The notes under the pieces are model-generated. The model made no database searches and was not told the origin of the DNA. It worked only from the letters and a program-made list of their open reading frames with translations. The position numbers were made by a program, and so were the translations under genes. A DNA stretch of 64,000 nucleotides from Datura wrightii. Lineage: Eukaryota > Streptophyta > Magnoliopsida > Solanales > Solanaceae. Below are positions 1 through 9,804 of this stretch, piece by piece. The stretch's first letter is position 1. Each line of letters starts with the position of its first letter. The DNA lies in NCBI GenBank assembly GCA_035772735.1, contig JASDFA010000007.1, forward strand, positions 88,373,501 to 88,437,500, in the 5' to 3' direction.

Positions 1-2769
1 AGTGCAAAAATGTAGATTAATGAGAACAGAGTAAAGATATTGCCCGTTTGAAATAAGCAAATAATGTGATATTTAATAATAAAAAAAATGATTTAAACAA
101 ATTAATATCTTAACTTAGAGCATGATTTCTATGTATGTTAATCATATATGCATGATTCATAGTAGAAATGATTGAAATCGCGTTAAATCCTATAGGCAAG
201 TTTACTAATGATGTCTTAATTAATTAATTATGATACTTATAAGCATAATTTATTTTGTTGCATATGTTATTAAAATCCTAGGCATGCCTTCTAGATGAAT
301 TTAATAATTAGATGCAAATAAAAGAAAACATACAAACCCCACCCCAAACCCCTTTCACTATTATTATAGTTTTATTACAAACATTACAAAAAAAATAAGA
401 ATAGAATGAATAAGTACGACATATAAAAATAACAATAGAATAATTCTGGTATTCTTCTTTTGTCCCGGCGACTCTCCGATGAATGAATAAATAAGATGAT
501 ACCTGTTAATGAGTCAACAAACTAGAGCAATAACCAGTAATTCAGAAGGGCTTCACTAAAACTTGAGACAGAAAAAAATAACTTCTCTTTTTTTTATAAC
601 AAAGGAGCAATATTTGTGAAATCAAATATTTGCAATTTGTATCACTCCCTTTTCCTTTCTGTCCTTTTTTTTTCTTTTAAGAAGAGGAGAAATGTCATTT
701 ATATAGTTCCCCGTAAGAGCCGTTAAAGGCAAAGGAGAATTATTTTATCAGCAATCCCCGAGATTCTTTTACTTTTAATTTAAAAGGCGGACCCGTCAAA
801 AAGTAAAGTTAGTCAAAAGTGAAAACACAATAATTAAAGTAAATAATGATTAAAGTAAAGTAAAGAATCTTTGCTTTTTCTTTTTAAAAAGTAGACATGA
901 CAATTAATTTTAAAATGTTTATACCATTAATCAAGGCAGATAAAAATGAAACTCTCAACGGACAGAAAATTAATTAGCATCTAAAAATTAATATATGATA
1001 ATTTTACAAAAATAAATTATTAATCAAACCAATCATACAATTAAGAATCAATAAGCACATAATCATGCTCCATATTTAAAACATTCAAATATCAATTTAG
1101 CCAGGTAAAAAAAAAATGCAAAACTTAATGAACAAATCACATAAAAAAAATGTAGCGAATCTGAAATTTTCTCACAAAACACAAACGTAAGAGACCTAAA
1201 ATTAACACACACAATTAATATATAAAATTAGACATTGTTTAATTTATAACAAGATTGGAATTAAAATTTACGTTTTCCAAGTGTAACGATCTAGATGTAA
1301 TTGCAAACAATAATCTATGTAATTGCATGAACTCAAGATATGAAAATATAAATTATTAATCAGCCCTGCAAATGAGAGAAGATTAGCAATTATGTGTAGA
1401 TAGGATTAAAAATCATTATGTGTAATAACATATGGAACAATGAAGAAATAATGTACATATTCATACTTAGATGCATTCCAACTTCGGGTCGACGGTGATC
1501 AATAGCTTCACCGGCCGGACATGGCGGATGAAGTGGTTTCGACCGGAGCAATGACGAGAGGAGAGTAAAGGCGGCGCCGGCCTTTTGTGGTTTTCCGGCG
1601 GTGAAGATGGGGAGAGAAGAGGGGAGAAGAGGTGAAGGGGTTGATGAAGTTTTTCGGCCAATAGTGGCCGGAATTAATGGTGGTGTCGGGTTTCGCCGGA
1701 AAAAATAGAGAAAAGGGGAAGAGGATGGCGAGAAAGTGGAGGCGACTGGTGGTGTTGTTTTCTCCGGCCATGGTGGCCTGAAAAATGGTGAGATGGGAGA
1801 TGAAGGAGATGGAGAAAAGAGGGAAGAATGGGAATGGAGAAAACTTTTAGAGAGAGAGAGAGTGGAGTAGATGGGATGAGGAAAGGGAAAAAATGAAAAA
1901 TGTTTAGGGTTTGGGGGTAGTGTAGTTGAAGTATGGAAAATAGGTTAGAATTAATTAGAGCCGTTAGATTAAAGATGATAGACGGCTAGGATTTAATCAG
2001 GTATTGGGTCGGGTTTTGGATAGTTCCATGGGTCGAAAATGGGTTGAATTTATGGCTGAAATTCAATTTAAAGAATAGCCAAAATTGATCAAAAGTGGCT
2101 AAAATTGAAATAAGTTGAAGAGAAAGTGGCCAAAATTGAAATGAAATTGAATAGAATTGAATGGAAAGTGGCTAGAATTTAAATAAATTGAATGTAGGCG
2201 GATTTGGCTGCTATTAAGCTAATAAATATACTACTCTTTTAAATAATTTAGTAAATAAATAATAAAATAGTTTAGATTATAAGAAAAATCATATAAATAT
2301 TATTATTAATAAATAAATTCTAAATTTAAGTACACTTATGTAGACATCATATAATTAAATTATTATATTTATAAATAATTTTATGACTAAAAAATAAAAT
2401 CAAGTTATCAAATATTATAAAAATCGTATTATTAACATAAATAATTTAAAAAATCGAGTAATAATATTAATCAAATAATTTTTGTAAAGTTTAGTAAAAT
2501 TAGATAAATAGTTTATTAAGTAAAAATATATTTCAAAATTAGGGCGCATGTTGATACGAAATATATTATACACAACATAATTTAATATCAAAACTTAAAG
2601 TTAATATAAGTCATATATATGTAAATTGAAATAATTTTCGCAATATTACGATAATAAATTACTCTATAAATACAAAAAATAAGTCGAATTTTGCGTAAAA
2701 TAAATAAACAAATATATACATATATAAGCAGCATATTTAGCGCAGGTCGGTCAAAATTGGGTGTCAAAA
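1..2769 (-). repeat. 3' LTR of the gag-only element (partial)
   Basis: Near-identical to 10938-13714. In the first 700 bases I count about seven differences, including C/G at 465 and A/G at 697. This implies a recent insertion. About 1.1 kb of the LTR is missing because the window starts inside it. The terminal TG of the minus-strand LTR start appears mutated: the right copy reads TGTTGACACCC, this one TTTTGACACCC. It contains a GC-rich island at 1490-1780 with short open frames that I do not regard as genes, and a short GA microsatellite near 1850. Confidence 0.9.
698..705 (-). promoter_or_regulatory. TATA box of 3' LTR
   Basis: The minus strand reads CTATATAAATGACATTTC, a good plant TATA context, conserved in the other LTR at 11638-11645. 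It would put transcription start near 665-670, giving a U3 of about 2.1 kb. Confidence 0.5.
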
Positions 2770-2786
2770 GCTGCCCCTTCTTTGCT
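2770..2786 (-). other. Polypurine tract of the gag-only element
   Basis: On the minus strand GCAAAGAAGGGGCAGC directly precedes the LTR start at 2769. A purine tract ending in GGGGCAGC before TGTTGACACC is what I expect for Ogre/Tat elements. Confidence 0.7.
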
Positions 2787-2894
2787 CGAGAATGAAGAAT
2801 GAATTGTTGAGCAAAGAACGTTGACTTAGTAGCCAATTTTGTCCGACCGAAGGAAAAATTTCGGTAGGGCCAAGTAAAAGGAAAGAAAGTCATG

Positions 2895-3000
2895 TAGATG
2901 TTGCGACCGAGACTTCAGTTTCAAGTCACCTACATATCTCGGGTTTCACGAGAATCAGGCCGCGTGTAGTTCTGGATTTAGGGATGAACGATATCCCTAA
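2895..3000 (-). repeat. Diverged copy of a 3' UTR module
   Basis: The stretch with CCTACATATCTCGGG and GAGAATCAGGCCGCGTGTAG resembles 6865-6935 (CCTACGTATCCCTC, GGGAATCAGGTCAGACGTAG). The two copies bracket the tandem arrays and look like a duplicated non-coding module of the element. Nothing coding is seen from 3000 to 3240. Confidence 0.5.
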
Positions 3001-3286
3001 ATATTTATAACACGAGGCTTTGAATAGGGATGGGTAGCACGAATCGTCATGATTTGGGATGCATTATGAAAAATAAGCAGGTGGGGACATGGTTCGAAGG
3101 AGAATAGTAGGGAGGCACTATCATTCGCAGCTCGTGATTTCTTCGATGTTCGCGTAAACAACTAAAGCATGTGCATCACATATTTTCGGAAAATAACGTA
3201 TGCAAATAATTTAAACATGATGCAAGTTCCCTTTAGACAATGAAAGCTTGTTTAGAGATAATGGATTATGTCTCTAAACCATGATG

Positions 3287-3835
3287 TCTTGGGCCATGAT
3301 ACAAAAATAAATTCCTTAGGCCATGAAATGATGTCTGCAGGCCATAAAAAATGACGCCTTTAGACTATGACGCCTTAGGACATGATATGCAGAAAATAAA
3401 TTCCCTAGGCCATGAAATGATGTCTGTAGGCCATGAAAAATGACGCCTTTAGACTATGACGCCTTAGGGCATGATAAGCAGAAAATAAATTCCCTAGGCC
3501 ATGAAATGATGTCTGCAGGCCATGAAAAATGACGCCTTTAGACTATGTCGCCTTAGGGCATGATAAGCAGAAAATAAATTCCCTAGGCCATGAAATGATG
3601 TCTGCAAGCCATGAAAAATGACGTCTTTAGACTATGACGCCTTAGGGCATGATAAGCAGAAAATAAATTCCCTAGGCCATGAAATGTTGTCTGTAGGCCA
3701 TGAAAAATGACGCCTTTAGACTATGACGCCTGAGGGCATGATAAACCTGGAAGTAAAATTCCTTAGGCCATGACATGATGTCTGCAGGCCATGAAAAATG
3801 ACGCCTTTAGACTATGACGCCTTCGGATGAGTGGA
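3287..3835. repeat. Tandem array, about 90-bp unit
   Basis: About six units of 89-90 bp, each with TAGGCCATGAAATGATGTC, then GGCCATGAAAAATGACG and CTTTAGACTATGACGCC. The unit contains internal sub-repeats of GGCCATGA and GACGCC. Copies are only slightly diverged. It lies in the element's 3' untranslated region. No coding function is apparent. Confidence 0.9.
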
Positions 3836-3929
3836 AAAAATGCTTATTCAAAGAAAGTAAATCGTTCGAGGGCCTCAATAATTCCAATAAGAGTTCCAGT
3901 TTATTCGGGCTCAAATGCAAATAACGGGC

Positions 3930-5245
3930 TAAAAATGCATAAGCGAGCTTGAAATGCAAACAACGGGCTTGAAATGCATAGACGGGCTTGAAATGCATAG
4001 ACGGGCTTGAATGCATGTATCGTGTATACCACAGGTTCAAAATGCATATGCACAATGTACATCCGGGCTCAAATGCATACATAAAAGTAAATCCGGGCTC
4101 AAAATGCATATATAGATTGTATATCAAGGGCTCAAAAAGCATATATAAGTGTACATCAAGGGCTCGAATGTATATGTAACATGTATATCAGGGCTCGAAA
4201 AGCATATATAAGTGTACATCAAGGGCTCGAATGTATATGTGAAATGTATAGCAGGGCTCGAATTCGAATAACGGGCTCAATTGCATAAACGGGCTTAAAA
4301 TGCAGATATCGGGCTCGGATGCAAATGTATATCAAGGGCTCAAATGCATGTATATCACGGGCTCAAATGTATGTATAAGATATATATCAAGGGCCAAATG
4401 CATAAACGTGCTTAAAATGCAAACATCGAGCTCAGATGCATACGTCAACATGTATATCACGGGCTCGGATGCATATATGGATGTATATTAGGGCCCCAAT
4501 GCATATGCAGAATGTATATCCGGGCTCAGATGCATACGTAAAAGCAAATACGGGCTTAAATGCATAGATAAGTTATATATCAGGGGCTCAGAATGTATAT
4601 GCAAGATGTATATCGCGGGCTCAAATGCATATATAAAGTGTATATCACGGGCTCAGAATGCGTATACAAAATGTATATCGCGGGCTCAGAATGCATATGC
4701 AAAATGTATATCGCGGGCTCAAATGTAAAATGTATATGAAGGGCTCAGAATGCATATGCAAATGTATATCAAGGGCTCGAGATGCATATGCACAATGTAT
4801 ATCCGGGCTCAGATGCATATGTAAAAGTAAATACGGGCTCAAATGCATATATAATTGTATATCAAGGGCTCAAATGCATGTATATCACGGGCTCAGATGT
4901 ATGTATAAAATATATATATCAAGGGCTCAAATGAATATGTAAAATGTATATCCGAGCTCAAATATATATCAGGGCTCAAAATGCATATCAAATATATATC
5001 AAGGGATCAAATGCATATGTAGAATATATCAATGGCTCAGAATGCATATGCAAATGTATATCAAGTGCTCAAATGCGTATGCAAAGTGTATATCACTGGC
5101 TCAAAATGCATATGCAAATATATATCAAGGGCTCAAATGCATATGCAAAATATATATCAAGGGCTTAAATGCATATATAAATTATATATTCGGGCTCAAA
5201 TGCATATATAAAATGTATATTCGGGCTTAAAATGCGAATATAGGC
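3930..5245. repeat. Tandem array, about 30-bp variable unit
   Basis: About 40 short, diverged units built on GGGCTCAAATGCATATG followed by an AT-rich TGTATATCA spacer. The units contain the palindrome ATGCAT, sometimes extended to ATATGCATAT. Unit length drifts (27-35 bp), so open frames on either strand across it (for example 4658-5230) are repeat artefacts. Confidence 0.9.
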
Positions 5246-5635
5246 TCAAAAGTGAAAAACTAAATAAATATATAGTGATGGGCGGAGATAACTAACATAA
5301 CGTATAACAAATCGTGGCTGAGATAATTTTGGAAGGGTAGTGCTTTACCCAAATGACGTAAAACGATAGGACTATGCTTGGCCCTTAAATTTGGAGTAAA
5401 GCTTAACCCATCTAAAATAGCAGGAATGAGAGTAGCACGATGATAATAGGAGAAAAGTAGCATAAGAATAACAAAGAGTCATAAGAGCTTGAAAAGGGCA
5501 TGATATTAACTTGATTAAATGGCATGAGAACAACGCAATCGTAGCCTGCAAGCTCAAAAAAAACTGGATAAAATGGTTAGTCAATAAGCATGGAGTAACT
5601 AACAATTAGCGCTTAATCAAATTAAAATTTAGGAG
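5246..5635. other. Non-repetitive spacer between two arrays
   Basis: About 390 bases of AT-rich sequence without a convincing gene; 5330-5410 already has diverged words of the next array (TGCTTTACCC, TGCTTGGCCC, GCTTAACCC), as if it were the decayed edge of that array. Confidence 0.5.
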
Positions 5636-6420
5636 ACAATGCTCAGCCTTTAAGATCAGGGGGTAGTGCTTAACCCGTAGGACAATGATTAGTCCTTAAA
5701 AGAAAATTTTAGGGTAATGCTTAACCCTAGGACAAATGCTTAGCCCTTGAAATAAAAATTTAGGGTAGTGCTTAACCCTTGAAAAATAAAATTTAGGGTA
5801 ATGCTTAACCCTAGGACAATGCTTAGCCCTTGAAATAAAAATTTAGGGTAGTGCTTAACCCTTGAAAAATAAAATTTAGGGTAGTGCTTAACCCTAGGAC
5901 AGTGCTTAGCCCTTGAAAGAAAAATTTAGGGTAGTGCTTAACCCTAGGACAGTGCTTAGCCCTTGAAAAATAAAATTTAGGGTAGTGTTTAACCCTAGGA
6001 CAGTGCTTAGCCCTTGAAAAATAAAATTTAGGGTAGTGCTTAACCCTAGGACAGTGCTTAGCCCTTGAAAAATAAAATTTAGGGTAATGCTTAACCCTAG
6101 GACAGTGCTTAGCCCTAAAAAAATAAATTTAGGGTAATGCTTAACCCTAGGACAGTGCTTAGCCCTTGAAAGAAAATTTAGGGTAGTGCTTAACCCTAGG
6201 ACAATGCTTAGCCCTTGAAAAATAAATTTAGGGTAATGCTTAACCCTAGGACAGTGCTTAGCCCTTGAAAATAAATTTTAGGGTAGTGCTTAACCCTAGG
6301 ACAGTGCTTAGCCCTTGAAAAATAAAATTTAGGGTAGTGCTTAACCCTAGGACAATGCTTAGCCCTTGAAAAATAAAATTTTAGGGTAGTGTTTAACCCT
6401 AGGGCAGTGCTTAGCACTAT
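5636..6420. repeat. Tandem array, about 51-bp unit with TTTAGGG and CCCTA
   Basis: About 15 units of 50-51 bp. Each reads TTTAGGGTAGTGCTTAACCC then TAGGACAGTGCTTAGCCC and TTGAAAAATAAAA. The unit is itself a doubled half-unit (GTGCTTAACCCTAGGA and GTGCTTAGCCCTTGAA), so the array probably grew from a 25-bp ancestor. Copies are more uniform in the right half, suggesting recent expansion there. Confidence 0.92.
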
Positions 6421-6649
6421 TCATGAATAAATTTCAAATAGTTGAGCTTTGAAGTTGATAGTAAATACCTTCGAAGATTCATATGAAATGATTGCAAATT
6501 TGGTACCTGTTGCATCCTGTGCTCAAAGAAAAAATCATCAGATTAAATGGGAAAGGCTGATTTGTGCCTTCATTTGTCCGTTGCTATCCCGATCTCATGA
6601 TCTTGATGATTAGAATGGATGTCACTTCCTTTTTGGGAATCAGCTACCT

Positions 6650-6835
6650 GGCTTAACTGAGCCTTGATGAAATTTTGAGATCCTTCTCAAAATTTCTGCC
6701 CCAGTTATGTAGAAACGCTCGATCTGTTGAATTTTTGAGGTCCTCTCAAAAATTCTGCCCCAGTGTAGACTTTTGTTGCAAATGACGCAAAGTTGTGAAT
6801 TTTTGAGGTCCTCTCAAAAATTCTGCCCCAGTTGG
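6650..6835. repeat. Three copies of a hairpin-forming repeat
   Basis: Near 6676, 6731 and 6797 the sequence reads TTTTGAG, a short loop with CC, then CTCAAAA and TTCTGCCCCAGT. Each copy can fold into a stem of 7-9 bp. They lie between gag and the 51-bp array; from 6420 to 6650 I see nothing else. Confidence 0.7.
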
Positions 6836-7004
6836 AAAAGGAAAGGAGAAAGGAAATTTTATTGAGATATAGACCGAACCCCATAAGGGCGCCTACGTAT
6901 CCCTCTTAAACGGGAATCAGGTCAGACGTAGTTCAGAATACAAGAAACGAAGGGTTTTAGAATAAAGAATAGATAAAGTTGAGGATAATTTCGGGCATTG
7001 AGTT

Positions 7005-8702
7005 TTAACTTGGGTGGATCACCTTGACATCAATCAGTTCTTGAATCTTGTCTTTCAAAGCTCGACACTCTTCTGCGGTGTGTCCTCTCATCCCTGAATG
7101 ATAGTCACAAATTTTATTATAATCGATCCATTTCGCGTGAGTATCCATCACTATTGCGGGAATAGGACTAATATAGCCAGCCACCTTTAAACGCTCATAC
7201 AATTTGGTTATGGGCTCACCCAAATGAGTATACCGCTTAGATGAGCTTGCTCGGGATCTCGCAAGCTTGCGAGATTGTTGAATCGGTGGATTTTGAAAAA
7301 TTTGCGGCCTTTGGAGTGTAGGTGGAGGAGGCTGAAAATGAGCAGGTTGTGCATGATAGGTAGCAAAGTTATAGAACGGCATTGACTGATGGTATGAAGG
7401 CAATTGGTATTGAAGTGGAGGTGCTTGGTATCCCCACGGAGTTTTTTGTCCTTCTATAGGTGCTACGACATTCACCTCATTCACATTCTTGTTCTCAGTT
7501 GTCCTACCAGATTGAAAAGTTTTGCTGGCTGCTTGCAATGCTCCCCAATCGATAATGGTACCGTTCTTGATACCGTCCTCAATATTTTCACCTAACTTGA
7601 TTATCTCGGCAAAACTCTTTTCACTAACCAACATCAATCTATCATGCAGTTGCGGGTCCAAACTCCGCATAAAGATATCCTTCATTTGAACTTCTGCCAT
7701 TGGAGGTCGTACTCTAGCGGCCTCGGACCTCCAACGGGTTGCATACTCCCTAAATGTCTCTGTAGGCTCTCTTTTCAGGTTCTGAATGTAGTGCAAATCC
7801 GGCGCATACTCTGTATTGAAACTGAACCGCTCTACGAAAGCTGCAGCCATATCAGTCCAATTAATCCATTTCCTTGGATTTTGCTCTACGTACCAATTGA
7901 GGGCATCTCCACACAAACTTCTCATGAACAACTTCATTCGAATTTTTTCATCTCTTCCTACCCCAATCAACTTGTCGCAATACAATCTTAAGTGGGCTTT
8001 CGGATCACCGGTGCCATTGAACATTTCAAATTTCGGTGGTTTGTATCCCACCGGTAGCTCGACGTCGGGATGTATGCATAAATCTTCATAACTTAGGCCT
8101 TCTATCCTGTTGGCCCCTTCAATATTTTGTAATCGGTTGTTCATCTTTTTGAGTTCCTCAGCCATAGATTATATCAAGTTGTCTTTCTCCGAGAGTCTAG
8201 ATTCTCCTAAGTGATGGGTGACCGGGGCAGTCTCAATATAAATGGGGCTTAGGGTATGATCTCTTGGAGCGTAAGACGTGCTGGATGTAACTGTAGGAGG
8301 TAAATGATGAAACATGATGGGAGATTTTTGTGGTATAGCTTGATTTGAAGGAGCTGCATAAGCATTACGAGAATGTTGATTTTGAGGAAGGGAGTAGGCA
8401 TGACGAAGATTGTTTTGAGAATATGTGGTTTGATGAGATGCTGGAGGAAAATGCGTGAATGTGACGTGAGGCTTGGTAGCAGCATGAATCTCGGCCTGCT
8501 GTTCTAACGAAGTTTCCAGGGGGACCGCTAGATGGGTTGTATTACGAGCTCGAGATAATTCTCCTTGGAGCTCTAAAATCTTTTTCTCCATCCTTATAAT
8601 CAGGTCGTTATGTTCGGGTGGATATCTTTTTTCCGAACTCTCTGCGGAATCTTTTGGAGCAGCCGTGTCAATTCTAACTGTTGAACTGTTACTGTCGTTC
8701 AT
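7005..8702 (-). pseudogene. gag: gag of Ogre/Tat type, split by one in-frame stop
   Basis: Two frames in the same register: 8169-8702 (177 codons, N-terminal) and 7005-8165 (386 codons), separated by one TAA at 8169-8171. The second part has the retrotransposon gag core from about residue 30 to 200, with PPKFEMFNGTGDPKAHL, a WINWTDMAAAFVERF helix and LKREPTETFREYATRW, then a Pro/Gln-rich linker and a C-terminal zinc-finger-like CDYHSGMRGHTAEEC. The N-terminal part is Ser/Pro/His-rich and has no recognised domain. Gag would form the cytoplasmic particle and bind element RNA. No protease follows, unlike in autonomous Ogre elements. Since the rest of the frame is clean, the stop is either recent or read through. 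Confidence 0.85.
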
Positions 8703-9783
8703 TTCCCTCTTGCTTTGGTGAATCGACAGCGAGAAAGATATAGTGAACGATTATGCACAAATCAACCTTAGGAAGGGGAATAATCAAGTTAAACAATAAA
8801 ACAACATAGAAATTAGTTAAGAAATTCAAATATGACATGTTGTAGATAAAAGATAAAAGAAGCACATTAATACACTTCACCTTGTAAAATAAAACATTAA
8901 ACACATTAATACGTTGTCCTAATTTGGGGGCCTCTTTTATGCCAGAGGTAGGCCTAACGTATTTTTGAAAATCGAATATGTCATAATGTGTCATTCTATT
9001 TGCTCCATTACTTTTCCAAATACATATAAATAAATAAATAAATTTCTTTATTTAAATAACAAAATATTATGAGAAAAATGAAGATTACAAAAACTATAGA
9101 TCTATAATCTAAATTTAAATGCCCTTCCATTTTCGGCCACTTCTTTGTTCATGACACGATCAACCGGCATAATGAAAGGTTAGTTTCAACCTAAGGAGAA
9201 AATAGTCAAAATTTAAACATATTGATTTCTCAAATGCAAATAGATATAGTGACGCCCTTTTTGAGATTGTAAATCTCTTTGGACTTAGGGCAAGTTTTCT
9301 ATTTAATCTTGACGTACCACGGACGTCGCGATTTTTTCTAAGTTTGAAGATATGTACATGCCTTACTAAAGGCGTACATGGTCAAGTTCTAGGAGTATGA
9401 GTGGGTATGACACGGTTCCCTCGAGCGGACAACTCGAGAGTGAGGAAGCTTATGACCGTCGACGCACCGCTGATCGACCAAATCACAAACAATCCTCGAG
9501 GTGTTTTAAACTGGTGAACGGCCGTGAGACCACGCAACCGTTATTGTGTGTGAAAGTGTGAAATTCCCAAGTGGGGGAAGTATGAGCGGTATGCCAATAA
9601 AATGGAAGAAAATTACAACAACATATGAATTAAAAAATTACATATGAAAATAACAAGAAAACAAAGAAAACGGTTAGTAACTTCATGGTAAAAGTCAAAA
9701 ATAAGAAAATAAATCGAACATTTAGCAAATCAAAACTTAACTAAACCCCATTTAGATGAATATGTAATGGTAAAAGCCTAAAA
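8703..9783 (-). other. 5' leader of the gag-only element
   Basis: About 1.08 kb between the PBS and gag. Autonomous Ogre elements often carry an extra ORF before gag; no comparable frame is seen here. The stretch 9240-9600 is less AT-rich (GTTCCCTCGAGCGGACAACTCGAG forms an imperfect hairpin near 9415) and could hold a packaging or dimerisation signal; this is inference. Confidence 0.55.
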
Positions 9784-9801
9784 TCCCCAGCGGAGTCGCC
9801 A
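9784..9801 (-). other. Primer binding site
   Basis: On the minus strand TGGCGACTCCGCTGGGGA starts three bases after the LTR end. Family knowledge links this type of PBS in Ogre/Tat elements to tRNA-Arg; a comparison with plant tRNA 3' ends would confirm it. Confidence 0.75.
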
Positions 9802-9804
9802 TTC

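Noticed and set aside
1467..1771. Open frames of 64 and 87 codons, repeated at 12407-12711, as a conserved small gene
   Set aside because: They are identical only because the two LTRs are recent copies. The composition follows the GC-rich island and there is no domain or start context.
4658..5230. Plus-strand frames through the 30-bp array as a repetitive protein
   Set aside because: Frames are open on both strands and shift with unit length. They reflect the repeat sequence, not a gene.
6208..6417. 69-codon frame in the 51-bp array as a peptide-repeat gene
   Set aside because: 51 is a multiple of 3, so one frame stays open by arithmetic. No start context or partner.
3287..6420. CRISPR-like repeat-spacer array
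   Set aside because: Units are contiguous tandem repeats without unique spacers, in a plant retrotransposon 3' UTR.
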